Origin: Lysobacter enzymogenes
GTDB taxonomy: Bacteria > Pseudomonadota > Gammaproteobacteria > Xanthomonadales > Xanthomonadaceae
NCBI RefSeq assembly: GCF_017355525.1
Contig: NZ_CP067395.1
Span: 5,840,501-5,904,500, forward strand
Direction: 5' to 3'
Length of the DNA: 64,000 nucleotides
The notes beneath the pieces were generated by a model, which was not told the origin of the DNA, did no database searches, and worked only from the letters and a program-made list of their open reading frames with translations. The translations under genes were made by a program, and so were the position numbers. Of this stretch, positions 24,549 through 34,742 are shown piece by piece; the stretch's first letter is position 1, and every line of letters starts with the position of its first letter.

Positions 24549-26210
24549 ATGGACACGCCCGCTACGCTGCCGCCGTTCGCCACCCATACGGTCGACAATC
24601 AGCCGTCGCCGTTCGCGCCGCGCGATCTGTGGAGCGACGACGCCGCGCTGCGCGAGGCGGTCGAGCGCGAAGGCGGCGGCGCCTTCGCCGCGCGCCTGCA
24701 GCGCTACGGCGCGTTCGCCGGCGACGAACTGCTGGCGCTGAGCGTCGACGCGCACCGCGACAAGCCGCGCCTGCGCAGCCACGACGCGTCCGGCCGGCGC
24801 ATCGACAAGGTCGAGTTCCATCCGCACTACCACGCGATCATGGGCGCGGCGATCGAGCACGGCGTCGCCGGCCTGTCCTGGCACGAGCCGGTGCCGGGCG
24901 CGCACGTGGCGCGCGCGGCGCTGAGCTATCTGCACCATCAATCCGAGCCGGGCAGCAGCTGCCCGCTGACCATGACCCACGCCAGCGTGCCGGTGCTGCG
25001 CCACGCGCCGGCGCTGGCCGACTGGATGCGCAAGGCCGCCGCGCCGCATTACGACGGCCGCGACGTCGCTTTCGCCGACAAGGCCGGCCTGACCCTCGGC
25101 ATGGGCATGACCGAGAAGCAGGGCGGCTCGGACGTGCGCGCCAACCGCACCGTCGCCACCCCGATCGTCGGCCAGAATGCGGGCGGCGACGAGTACGAAC
25201 TGGTCGGGCACAAGTGGTTCTTCTCCGCGCCGATGTCCGACGGCTTCCTGGTGCTGGCGCAGGCGCCCGGCGGCCTGAGCTGCTTCCTTTTGCCGCGCTG
25301 GCATCCGCACGGCGGCAAGAACGCGCTGCGGCTGATGCGGCTCAAGGACAAGCTCGGCGACTGGTCCAACGCCTCGTCGGAAGTCGAATTCCACAACGCC
25401 TGGGCGCAGCGGATCGGCGAGGAAGGGCGCGGGGTGGCGACCATCCTCGAGATGGTGATGCTGACCCGGCTCGACTGCATGCTCGGCTCGGCCGCGGAAA
25501 TGCGCATGGCGCTGAGCCAGGCGCTGCACCACACCCGCCACCGCCGCGCGTTCGGCAAGCCGCTGGCCGAGCAGGCGCTGATGCGCAACGTGCTGGCCGA
25601 TCTGGCGCTGGAATCGGAAGCCGCCACCGCGCTGGCGCTGCGCGTGGCCGGCGCCATCGACCGCGCGCCGCGCGACCCGCGCGAGGCCGCGTTCGCGCGC
25701 GTCGCCACCGCGATCGGCAAGTACTGGATCTGCAAGCGCGCGCCGGCGTTCGTCAACGAGGCGCAGGAATGCCTCGGCGGCGCGGGCTATGTCGAAGAAT
25801 CGCTGCTGCCGCGGCTGTACCGGCAGGCGCCGCTGAATTCGATCTGGGAAGGCAGCGGCAACATCCAGTGCCTCGACGTGCTGCGCGCGCTGGCGCGCGA
25901 GCCCGACGCGGGCCAGGCCTTGCTGGCCGAGCTCGACGCCGCGCGCGGGCGCGACGCCGCGTTCGACGCGACTGTCGAACGCATCGCGCAGGCGCTGGCC
26001 ACGGCCGCGCCGTTGCCGGAAGCGCAGATGCGCAGCTGGGTCGAACGGCTGGCGCTGGCGCTGCAGGCGGCGCTGCTGCTGCGCGCCGGCAGCCCGGTCG
26101 CGGCCGCGTTCTGCCGCAGCCGCCTCGGCGGCGCGCACGGGCTGGGCTTCGGCACCTTGCCGGACGACCTGGACTTCGTCGCCCTCGCCGAGCGCGGAGT
26201 GCCGGTTTGA
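24549..26210 (+). CDS. aidB: AidB-like acyl-CoA dehydrogenase family flavoprotein
   Basis: 553 residues, close to the length of E. coli AidB. The start THTVDNQPSPF, the block GMGMTEKQGGSDVRAN, YELVGHKWFFSAPMSDGFLVLAQ and NSIWEGSGNIQCLDVLRAL follow E. coli AidB closely. AidB is an FAD-binding relative of acyl-CoA dehydrogenases induced in the adaptive response to alkylating agents; it binds DNA and is thought to protect it. No ada gene is nearby, so the regulatory link is not visible here. The stop overlaps the TTG start of the next gene. Confidence 0.88.
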   Translation: MDTPATLPPFATHTVDNQPSPFAPRDLWSDDAALREAVEREGGGAFAARLQRYGAFAGDELLALSVDAHRDKPRLRSHDASGRRIDKVEFHPHYHAIMGAAIEHGVAGLSWHEPVPGAHVARAALSYLHHQSEPGSSCPLTMTHASVPVLRHAPALADWMRKAAAPHYDGRDVAFADKAGLTLGMGMTEKQGGSDVRANRTVATPIVGQNAGGDEYELVGHKWFFSAPMSDGFLVLAQAPGGLSCFLLPRWHPHGGKNALRLMRLKDKLGDWSNASSEVEFHNAWAQRIGEEGRGVATILEMVMLTRLDCMLGSAAEMRMALSQALHHTRHRRAFGKPLAEQALMRNVLADLALESEAATALALRVAGAIDRAPRDPREAAFARVATAIGKYWICKRAPAFVNEAQECLGGAGYVEESLLPRLYRQAPLNSIWEGSGNIQCLDVLRALAREPDAGQALLAELDAARGRDAAFDATVERIAQALATAAPLPEAQMRSWVERLALALQAALLLRAGSPVAAAFCRSRLGGAHGLGFGTLPDDLDFVALAERGVPV

Positions 26211-26707
26211 ACGCGCGCGTCCGCGCCGTCGCGCTGGCCCTGCTGCTGGCCTGCACCGCGCCGGCGCCGGCGCGCACGCCGCCGGCGATGGCGGCCCAGG
26301 CGCAGCAGGCCGATTTCATCCAGGTCGACAAATCCGAGCGGCGCATGCAACTGCTGCGCGGCGGCAAGGTCCTTCGTACTTACAAGATCCTGCTCGGCGA
26401 CGCGCCCAAGGGCCACAAGCGCCAGCAGGGCGACGAGCGCACGCCGGAAGGCGAATACCGCATCAGCGGGCGCAACCAGAACAGCCGCTTCCACCTGTCG
26501 TTGCGCGTGTCGTATCCGAACGCGTACGACCAGAAGCAGGCGCGCGCGCGCGGGGTCGATCCGGGCGGCGACATCATGATCCACGGCGGCACGCCGCCGG
26601 GCTATTGGCGCGACTGGACCGACGGGTGCATCGCGTTGACCGACCGCGAGATCGAGGAAGTCTGGAGCCTGGTCCCGACCGGCACGCCGATCCGCATCGA
26701 TCCTTGA
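26207..26707 (+). CDS. L,D-transpeptidase (YkuD family)
   Basis: 166 residues from a TTG that overlaps the aidB stop; the next ATG would remove the signal peptide, so TTG is preferred. Residues 1-22 form a signal peptide, and LLLAC might also act as a lipobox with C16. The YkuD catalytic motif is complete: H126 (IMIHGG) and C141 (DGCIAL). The family cross-links peptidoglycan through 3-3 bonds or attaches proteins to it in the periplasm. It is short and contains only the catalytic domain. Confidence 0.88.
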   Translation: MNARVRAVALALLLACTAPAPARTPPAMAAQAQQADFIQVDKSERRMQLLRGGKVLRTYKILLGDAPKGHKRQQGDERTPEGEYRISGRNQNSRFHLSLRVSYPNAYDQKQARARGVDPGGDIMIHGGTPPGYWRDWTDGCIALTDREIEEVWSLVPTGTPIRIDP

Positions 26708-26820
26708 CGCGCGCGCAGCCCGGACCGCGCTCCAGGCCGGCGGTCGCATCGATTCGTATCGACGATTGAGATGCGCGCGGTGCACACTCCTGCGACCGTT
26801 CGACATCGGAGCCGTTGGGC

Positions 26821-27315
26821 ATGGGCATGACCTGGAGCGCCACCGCTATGGACCCGGCGCGCGCCGCCGCGCTGTTGCAGCGTTCGGAGCGGATCGAAGC
26901 CGCCTTGTACGAACGCGAGGACGCGCGCGGCGGCCAGGACGCCTATCTCGACAAGGCCTGGCATGCGATCCATTTCGTGCTGACCGGTTCGGCCTGGGCC
27001 GGCGAGGCGCCGTGGGCGTGGGCGGTGTTCGGCGGCACACCGGTCGGCGGCGACGAGGCCGATGCCGACTGGCGCCATCTGCCGGCCGAACAGGTGCGCG
27101 AGGTCGCGCAGGCGCTGGCGCAGCTGCCGCCGGCCGCGTTCGCCGCGCGCTACGACGCGCAGGCGCTGGCCGATGCGCAGATCTATCCGGACGTGATCTG
27201 GCTGCGCGACGGCGACGAGGCCAAGGACTACGTGCTGGATTACTACGCGCAGTTGAGCGGGTTCTACGCCGCCGCGGCGCAGCGCGGGGACGATGTGTTC
27301 GCGACGATCGGTTGA
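26821..27315 (+). CDS. DUF1877 (YfbM-like) protein
   Basis: 164 residues from the ATG; a TTG two codons upstream is also possible. The family starts MGM, as here, and shows the pattern LDKAWHAIHFVLTGSAW, then LAQLPPAAFAARYD and a C-terminal tyrosine-rich segment (DYVLDYYAQLSGFYAAAA). The function of DUF1877 proteins is unknown; they are small, soluble and cytoplasmic. No operon partner is evident. Confidence 0.8.
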   Translation: MGMTWSATAMDPARAAALLQRSERIEAALYEREDARGGQDAYLDKAWHAIHFVLTGSAWAGEAPWAWAVFGGTPVGGDEADADWRHLPAEQVREVAQALAQLPPAAFAARYDAQALADAQIYPDVIWLRDGDEAKDYVLDYYAQLSGFYAAAAQRGDDVFATIG

Positions 27316-27475
27316 GGCGCGCGGCGACGTTCGGACACTGCTTGCGCGAATGTCGGGGGTGCGTCGGTGCGGCGCGGCCCGCTCGGCGCGTCGATTTTGC
27401 CTGCGGGCGCGCTGTCGACCGTTCGGCGCGGCCGTTCGACGCAGCGATCCCGTGCATCGGCACGGCGCCGGTCGC

Positions 27476-27703
27476 TCAGCGCAGTTGTTCGGCGTAACGA
27501 TCCTGCACATGCCGGCTGATGTAGGTGCTCAGGCCGCGCCCGGCCTGCGCCAGTTCGAGCATGCGCGCGATCGCCGCGGCGCCGGCGCTGGCCTGGGTAT
27601 ACAGATAGACCGAGCCGTCGACGAACTCGACCGCGATCGCGCCCGGGCCGGGCTGGTAGGCGCGCACGCCGGAACGTCCGCTCAGGTTGCGATAAGGCTG
27701 CAT
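27476..27703 (-). CDS. Small KTSC-domain-like protein
   Basis: 75 residues. The core SGVRAYQPGPGAIAVEFVDG followed by SVYLYT resembles the KTSC domain, a short beta-hairpin fold found alone or in larger proteins. The C-terminal third is helical (GLSTYISRHVQDRYAEQL). The start is the ATG giving MQPYRNLSG; the frame continues upstream without a plausible earlier start. The function is unknown. Confidence 0.6.
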   Translation of the reverse strand: MQPYRNLSGRSGVRAYQPGPGAIAVEFVDGSVYLYTQASAGAAAIARMLELAQAGRGLSTYISRHVQDRYAEQLR

Positions 27704-27867
27704 GGGTTCGTGAGTTGTCTGAATGCGCGCGACCGCCGTCGTTCGCTCGCAGCGCCGATACCGTCGGCGCGCCGCTGGTCGCGTGCCGCGCGCGCAGGGC
27801 CTCAGCTTGCCGCGAATGGGTGTAAGTTCGGGTGAGGCGGCACGCACGCCGCCGCGGGAGGCGCGCC

Positions 27868-28050
27868 ATGCGTGGTTCACGTAAATCCCAGGCCCTGGCC
27901 CTGCTGGCCCTGGCGGCGGTGCCGCCGCCGGCGCACGGTTCGGACTTTTCCTTCGCCTTGCTGTGGCTCGGCCGCGGCGCCGGCTGGTTGGCGCTGGCCG
28001 CGTTGACGGTGTGGTTGTGGGCGCAGGTCGAGGCGCGGCGCGGCTCGTAG
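27868..28050 (+). CDS. Small secreted or membrane protein, unknown
   Basis: 60 residues with a GGGAGG ribosome site before the ATG. An N-terminal hydrophobic segment (ALALLALAAVPPPAHG) looks like a signal peptide, and a second (LGRGAGWLALAALTVWLWAQ) looks like a membrane helix. No family is recognised. It is included because of the good ribosome site and the membrane-protein pattern; it could be spurious. Confidence 0.45.
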   Translation: MRGSRKSQALALLALAAVPPPAHGSDFSFALLWLGRGAGWLALAALTVWLWAQVEARRGS

Positions 28051-28181
28051 CGTTGCCCAGTCGAAGCGGCGGCCGACGCTGCGATTCGGCGATTGCGATG
28101 GCGACCGCACTGGCTGCCGCGACGGCGGCAGCGAAAGCGCTGATGTCGGCGTCGATGCCGCGCTCGCTGGCGCATCTTTCA

Positions 28182-28270
28182 GCCGTCATTGCCGCGAATG
28201 CGGGAATCCGGGGCGTCGCCGCGACACGACTCTGAAGTCTCTGGATTCCCGCGTTCGCGGGAATGACGGC
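28182..28270. repeat. Palindromic dimer of the GTCATCCCCGCGAA family
   Basis: GCCGTCATTGCCGCGAATGC at the left is matched by an inverted GCGTTCGCGGGAATGACGGC at the right, with the shared ACTCTGAAGTCTCTGGATTC between them. Two tandem 24-base units (GCGGGAATGACGGCTTGTGG type) follow at 28258-28305. Confidence 0.75.
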
Positions 28271-28347
28271 TTGTGGGTTTCGCGGGAATGGCGGCTTATG
28301 GGTTTCGGGGTATCTGTCGATTGGCAGGGCAGCGATTCTTTCCGGTC

Positions 28348-28390
28348 GTCATCCCCGCGAACGCGGGGATCCAGAGACTTCAGCGTCATG
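28348..28390. repeat. Single unit of the GTCATCCCCGCGAA repeat
   Basis: One half of the palindrome, GTCATCCCCGCGAACGCGGG and the following GATCCAGAGACTTCAG, lies 78 bases after the dimer. Confidence 0.75.
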
Positions 28391-29995
<1,605 letters not shown>

Positions 29996-30038
29996 GTTCG
30001 CGGGAATCGGCGGCGCCGCGCCTGCAGCGCCGCGGATG

Positions 30039-30070
30039 CGAACGCCCCGCCTTGCGCGGGGCGTTCGTTT
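30039..30070 (+). terminator. Rho-independent terminator after alpha-lytic protease
   Basis: A perfect 12-base stem (CGAACGCCCCGC with GCGGGGCGTTCG) is followed by TTT. It lies 43 bases beyond the protease stop. Confidence 0.85.
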
Positions 30071-30099
30071 CTAGCGATGGCGTGCGCTTGCGCGCGCGC

Positions 30100-30660
30100 T
30101 CACCATTGCGGGCCGAACGGCAGTTCTTCGGCTTCCCACGCCGCGCGGCTGGTCGGCGCGCTCTCGCGCAGGTTGCGCGTGGCCCGTGCGTCGAACTTGA
30201 GCGTTACCTTCGCGCGTTCGCCGGGCGCGTCGGGCCGGTAGCCGCTGCGGTGCTCCAGATCGCCGCTGAGCGACTTGCCGCTGAGCCGGCCGTCGAAGCG
30301 GAACAGGTCGCGGCTGGGCCGGCCGTCGGGGCCGGAGTCGCGGCTGTATTCCTGGCCGATGGTGAGCTTGGCGCGGAACGACAGCGCGCCGCTGGCGGCG
30401 TCGTAGCGCAGATCCTGCAGGCGCCCGCGCGGCGTGTCGCCGTCCAGGCCTTGCGCGGAATAGAACAGGCCGAACAGCGCGCCGTTCTGGCGATACAGCT
30501 CGACGCTGTAGCCGTAGGCGTGCGGGTCTTCGCTGTGGCCGATGCGGACGTCGCTGTAGTGGCCGACCGCTTCGACTGCGGAAGCGGGCGCGGCGGCCGG
30601 GGCCGGCGCCGCTGCGGCGGACCAGGCGAAACAAAGCCAGAGGGCGAGCGTACGGTTCAA
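30100..30660 (-). CDS. Secreted protein, unknown
   Basis: 186 residues from a TTG that overlaps the stop of the preceding small gene (TTGA). Residues 1-20 are a signal peptide (TLALWLCFAWSAAAAPA). The mature part looks beta-rich, with segments such as YSVELYRQNGALFGLFYSAQ and RYDAASGALSFRAKLTIG. No family or catalytic motif is recognised. It is the last gene of the minus-strand cluster that includes an ABC exporter, and it is convergent with alpha-lytic protease. Confidence 0.65.
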   Translation of the reverse strand: MNRTLALWLCFAWSAAAAPAPAAAPASAVEAVGHYSDVRIGHSEDPHAYGYSVELYRQNGALFGLFYSAQGLDGDTPRGRLQDLRYDAASGALSFRAKLTIGQEYSRDSGPDGRPSRDLFRFDGRLSGKSLSGDLEHRSGYRPDAPGERAKVTLKFDARATRNLRESAPTSRAAWEAEELPFGPQW

Positions 30661-30860
30661 GGCGATGGCTCCTGCGCGAATGCGGTGCTGTGGCGGGCGA
30701 TCGAACCTGCGGCCTCGCGCGCGGACAGGCCGAACGCGCGCGCCAGCGCCGCGTAGAGGTGCGACTGCCCGCGCCGCTGCGCGTGCAGTTCGCCCTTGGC
30801 CCGATCCAGGCTCAGGCCCGATTCGATCAGCGCCGACGGGCGCGCGACGCTGTCGTCCAT
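30657..30860 (-). CDS. Small protein, unknown
   Basis: 67 residues starting MDDSVARPSALIESGLSLDR. The protein is helical and charged, and the stretch HLYAALARAFGLSAREAAGS loosely recalls the DUF1318 pattern, which is weak evidence. It lies 64 bases after the ABC transporter gene and its stop overlaps the next start, so it is probably translated in the same operon. A longer upstream start in the same frame would overlap the exporter gene. Confidence 0.45.
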   Translation of the reverse strand: MDDSVARPSALIESGLSLDRAKGELHAQRRGQSHLYAALARAFGLSAREAAGSIARHSTAFAQEPSP

Positions 30861-30924
30861 CGGTTCGTTTCTGTCGATGAGCACGTCCGTGGCTCCTTGG
30901 AAGCCGATTCGCTCCGGCGCGTCT

Positions 30925-32721
30925 TCAATCCAGGAACTGCAGCTTGGCCAGCTCCGCATACAACCCGCCCTGCGCCAGCAATTCCTCGTGCGTGCCCTCG
31001 GCGACGATGCGGCCGCGGTCCATGACCACGATCCGGTCGGCCTTGAGCACGGTCGCCAGACGATGCGCGATCACCAGGGTGGTGCGGCCGCGCATCAGCG
31101 CTTCCAGCGCCTGCTGCACGGCGCGTTCGCTCTGCGCGTCGAGCGCGCTGGTGGCTTCGTCGAGCAGCAGGATCGGCGCGTCCTTGAGCAGGGCGCGGGC
31201 GATGACGATGCGCTGTTGCTGGCCGCCGGACAGGCGCGCGCCGCGTTCGCCGAGTTCGGTCGACAGGCCTTGCGGCAAGTCCTGGATGAAATCGCCGGCG
31301 TGCGCCGCGCGCACCGCCTGGTCGATGTCGGCGTCGCTGGCCTCGAGCCGGCCGTAGCGGATGTTGTCGCGCGCGGTGGTGGCGAAGATGGTCGGCTGCT
31401 GCGGCACCAGCGCGATCGCGCCGCGCAGCTGCGGCAGGTCGGCTTCGCGCACGTCGACGCCGTCGACCCGCACCGCGCCGTGCTGCGGGTCGTGGAAGCG
31501 CAGCAGGATCGAGAACACGGTGCTCTTGCCGGCGCCGGACGGGCCGACCAGGGCGACGGTCTCGCCGGGCTTCACTTGCAGGCTGAAGTCCTGCAGCGCC
31601 GGCAGGTCGGGGCGCTGCGGGTAGTGGAAACCGACGCGGTCGAACACGATCTCGCCGCGCACCGGCTGCGGCAGCGCGCGCGGCTGCGCCGGCAGCGCGA
31701 CCGCGCTGCGCTCGGCCAGCAGTTCGCCGATCCGGCCCATGCCGCCGGCGGCGCGCTGCAGATCGTTCCAGACTTCGGCCAGCGCGCCGATCGAACCGCC
31801 GCCGATCAGCGCGTACAGCACGAACTGGGCGAGGGTGCCGGCGGTCAGGCGGCCGGCGACGACGTCGTGCGCGCCCGACCACAGCACCAGGGTGATCGCG
31901 CCGAACACCAGGGTGATGGCGATCGCGGTGACCCAGGCCTGGGCGCGGATGCGTTTGCGCGCGGTCTTGATCGCGACCTGCAGCGAGGCGCTGAAGCGGC
32001 CTTGTTCGTAAGGCTCGCGCGCGTGCGCCTGGACCGTGCGCACCGCGCCGAGGGTTTCGCTGGCCAGGGTGTTGGCGTCGGCGACGCGGTCCTGGCTGGA
32101 GCGCGAGATGCGTTGCAGGCGGCGGCCGCCGGCGACGATCGGCAGCACCGCGAGCGGAATGCCGACCAGGGCGTACGCGGCCAGCCGCGGGCTGGTCACG
32201 AACAGCATGCCGAGGCTGCCGGCGAAGGTGACGAGACTGCGCAGCGCCACCGACATGCTCGAACCGACCACGCTGCGCAGCAGTTCGGCGTCGGCGGTCA
32301 GGCGCGAGACCAGTTCGCCGCTGCGGTTGCGGTCGTGGAAGCCGGCGTCGAGCGCGATCAGGTGGCGGTACAACTGCTCGCGCAGGTCGGCGACGACTTT
32401 CTCGCCGAGCACCGCCACGAAGTAGAAGCGCGCCGCGGTCGCCAGGGCCAGGGCGATGGCGACCGCGAACAGCAGCAGGAAGGCCTGATCGATCGCGCCG
32501 CTGCCGCCGCCGCTCGCGCTTTGGGCGAAGCCCTGGTCGATCATGGTCTTGAACGCGACCGGCAGGGTCAGGGTGACCGCGCTGGAGGCGGCCAGCGCGA
32601 ACAGCCAGGCGACGAACAGGCCGCGGTACTTGTGCACGAACGGCCACAGGATGCGCAGGGCGCCGATCGGGGCCTTGTCGCGGTTGGGAGCGGCCTGGGA
32701 GCCGGCGCTGGCGTCGGTCAT
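30925..32721 (-). CDS. ABC exporter, fused membrane and ATPase domains (MsbA-like)
   Basis: 598 residues. Six membrane helices fill about 20-310, followed by a nucleotide-binding domain with Walker A (VGPSGAGKST), the Q-loop near LVPQQPT, the signature LSGGQQQRI, Walker B (PILLLDEATSALD) and the H-loop (VIAHRLAT). This half-transporter works as a homodimer. The group includes MsbA lipid flippases and drug or peptide exporters, and substrate cannot be told from sequence. It lies 28 bases after the YigZ gene and is followed by two small genes, one encoding an exported protein. Confidence 0.88.
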   Translation of the reverse strand: MTDASAGSQAAPNRDKAPIGALRILWPFVHKYRGLFVAWLFALAASSAVTLTLPVAFKTMIDQGFAQSASGGGSGAIDQAFLLLFAVAIALALATAARFYFVAVLGEKVVADLREQLYRHLIALDAGFHDRNRSGELVSRLTADAELLRSVVGSSMSVALRSLVTFAGSLGMLFVTSPRLAAYALVGIPLAVLPIVAGGRRLQRISRSSQDRVADANTLASETLGAVRTVQAHAREPYEQGRFSASLQVAIKTARKRIRAQAWVTAIAITLVFGAITLVLWSGAHDVVAGRLTAGTLAQFVLYALIGGGSIGALAEVWNDLQRAAGGMGRIGELLAERSAVALPAQPRALPQPVRGEIVFDRVGFHYPQRPDLPALQDFSLQVKPGETVALVGPSGAGKSTVFSILLRFHDPQHGAVRVDGVDVREADLPQLRGAIALVPQQPTIFATTARDNIRYGRLEASDADIDQAVRAAHAGDFIQDLPQGLSTELGERGARLSGGQQQRIVIARALLKDAPILLLDEATSALDAQSERAVQQALEALMRGRTTLVIAHRLATVLKADRIVVMDRGRIVAEGTHEELLAQGGLYAELAKLQFLD

Positions 32722-32749
32722 CGGGTCTTCATGCTTGGAAAGGCGGCGC

Positions 32750-33367
32750 TTAGAAAGGCGGCGCGGGGGAGGGCGGTGCGCCGGGTTCGTCCAGGCGTAC
32801 GCGGTTACGAGTGGCGTCGCGCAACTGCGCTTTCAAGGCGGGCAGCTGCGCGGCCGGCAGGCGGATGCGCACCCGCGCGCCGGCGGCGTCGAAACGTTCG
32901 TCGGCCTTTTCCGCGCCGAAGGCGTTGAGTGTCGCATGGACCGCGCCGGTGTCGGCGAACGGATACGCCAGTTCCAGCTCGGCGTAGGTCACCAGTTCGC
33001 GCCGCGGCGCGCGCCGCAGGCACTCGGCCGCTGCGCCTCCGTAGGCGCGCACCAGGCCGCCGGCGCCGAGCTTGATGCCGCCGTACCAGCGCGTGACCAC
33101 GACCACGACCTGATCGCAGCCCTGGCCGTCGATCGCCGCGAGGATCGGCCGGCCGGCGGTGCCGGAGGGCTCGCCGTCGTCGCTGGAGCGGTACTGCGCG
33201 CCGATCCGGTAGGCCCAGCAGTTGTGGGTCGCGGCGGGATCGGCGACTTCGGCCAGGAACGCCAGCGCCGCGTCCGGCGAGGCCGCGGGCGCGGCCAGGG
33301 CCAGGAAGCGGCTGTGCTTGACCTCGAGCGTGTGCTGGGCGCGTTCGCTCAGCGTGGCCGGGTTCAT
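32750..33367 (-). CDS. YigZ/IMPACT family protein
   Basis: 205 residues. The first domain has the hallmark FLALAAPAAS..., SDDGEPSGTAGRP and VTRWYGGIKLGAGGLVRAY blocks of the YigZ/UPF0029 (IMPACT) family. The C-terminal part is a small ferredoxin-like domain (DUF1949 type). Members bind nucleic acid or ribosome-associated partners, but the bacterial role is not settled. The ATG gives MNPATLSERAQHTLEVKHSR, the expected start. The gene is downstream of a sigma/anti-sigma pair. Confidence 0.9.
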   Translation of the reverse strand: MNPATLSERAQHTLEVKHSRFLALAAPAASPDAALAFLAEVADPAATHNCWAYRIGAQYRSSDDGEPSGTAGRPILAAIDGQGCDQVVVVVTRWYGGIKLGAGGLVRAYGGAAAECLRRAPRRELVTYAELELAYPFADTGAVHATLNAFGAEKADERFDAAGARVRIRLPAAQLPALKAQLRDATRNRVRLDEPGAPPSPAPPF

Positions 33368-33443
33368 CGCCGGGCCCCGCGGACGCGCGCGGCGAGGGCG
33401 TTCGTGCGCGCGTGCGTGGCGGCAGCGCAGGGCCGCCGCGCGC

Positions 33444-34742
33444 TCATTCGAGCAACGGCCGCAGATCCTTGGGGATGCGGGCGTGCGGGTAGGCGCGGCG
33501 GAACTTGCGCAGGTCCTGGCGGGCCAGGTCGAGTTCGCCGTCGTCGCGGTATTGGCGGATCCGTTCCAGCCATTGCTCGGCCGGCAGGGCGTCGTCGTTC
33601 TGGGTCGCGCCGCGGATGCGCGAACCGGTGACCTGGACGCTTTCCAGCCGGACCTCGGCCGCGTTCTGCTGCGGCACCGGCGCGGCCGGCGGCGGCGCGG
33701 CGTCCTGGCGGACCTCGGCGGCCAGGCCGGAGGCCTTGGCGGCTTCGCCCGGCGGCGCCGCGGCCGGGCGCCGTTCGAGCTGGCGCGCGCCGTCGTAGAG
33801 GCCGGCGTTGCGGGACTTGGCGGCCGCCGGTTGCGGTTGCTGCGTGCGGCGCTCGGCGGCATCGGCCGGCGCCGCGCCGCTGTAGCCCAGCGACCCTGCC
33901 GCATCGGCTGCCGCGGCGGGCGGCGGCGGAGGCGGAGGCGGTGCGGGCGGGGCCGACGCGGGCGCGGGCGCGGGTGCGGCGTACGGCGCAGGCATCGGTT
34001 CGAGGATCGGTTCGACCGGCGGCGCCTCGTGCTTGGCCGCTTTCAATTCGCGTTCGGCGATGCGGGCCCGCGCCGGCGCGGCATCGGCGGCGCGGGCTGC
34101 GGCCGCCCGGTCGGCGCGCTCGTACAGCGGCTCGGACGGCAGGGGTTTGGCCAGTTCTTGCGGTGCGGGCGCCTGCGCGGCGTCGGCGGCGGCCGCGGCC
34201 CGGTTGGCCGACGCCGCCATCGGCGCGTCGGGCAGTTCGGGCGCCGAAACCGCGCCGCCGGACGGCGCTGCGCTGTCGGCGGCCGCAGCCGCATCGGCGG
34301 CGACCTCGGCCGACGGCATCGCGGCCACGGCCGGCGCCGCCTGATCTTCGCTGAGCGCTGGCGCGGCCTTGTCGAGCGGCCGCAACTGCCAGGCCACGCC
34401 GACGGCGAGGGTCACCGAAGCGGCCACGCCGATCCAGGCGGGCCAGCGGGATTTGCGCGGCCGCGCGCGCGCGCCCGTCGTCTGCGGCGCGGCGGCGCGC
34501 GGCGCTGCGGCCTGCGGTGCCGCCGCCTTGGCCGCAGCGGCTTGCGGCGCAGCGTCCGCCGCCGCCAGCGTCGCTGCGGCGGCCTGCGGCGCGTCCTCGG
34601 CCGTCGCCGCGCGCGCCATCGCCAGGATGCGCGCGTCCAGCGCCGGCGACGGACCGTCGTGCGGGCCCAGCCGCAGCAGGCGCTCGGCCAGGTCGCGTTC
34701 TTCCGGCGACAAGGGATCGGGGGCGTCGGGACGGCGGTTCAT
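33444..34742 (-). CDS. Putative membrane anti-sigma factor with Ala-rich linker
   Basis: 432 residues. The ATG overlaps the stop of the ECF sigma gene in ATGA, which is the main reason for the anti-sigma call. The N-terminus is soluble (LSPEERDLAERLLRLGP), then an Ala/Pro/Gln linker, then one membrane segment near residue 100 (WPAWIGVAASVTLAVGVAWQ). There is no zinc-binding HxxxCxxC motif. The periplasmic part is Ala/Pro-rich with a Glu-Pro segment and ends in EVRLESVQVTGSRIRGA, then a compact helical C-terminus (AEQWLERIRQYRDDGELDLA). The VQVTGSR motif resembles the plug start of TonB receptors. Confidence 0.55.
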   Translation of the reverse strand: MNRRPDAPDPLSPEERDLAERLLRLGPHDGPSPALDARILAMARAATAEDAPQAAAATLAAADAAPQAAAAKAAAPQAAAPRAAAPQTTGARARPRKSRWPAWIGVAASVTLAVGVAWQLRPLDKAAPALSEDQAAPAVAAMPSAEVAADAAAAADSAAPSGGAVSAPELPDAPMAASANRAAAAADAAQAPAPQELAKPLPSEPLYERADRAAAARAADAAPARARIAERELKAAKHEAPPVEPILEPMPAPYAAPAPAPASAPPAPPPPPPPPAAAADAAGSLGYSGAAPADAAERRTQQPQPAAAKSRNAGLYDGARQLERRPAAAPPGEAAKASGLAAEVRQDAAPPPAAPVPQQNAAEVRLESVQVTGSRIRGATQNDDALPAEQWLERIRQYRDDGELDLARQDLRKFRRAYPHARIPKDLRPLLE

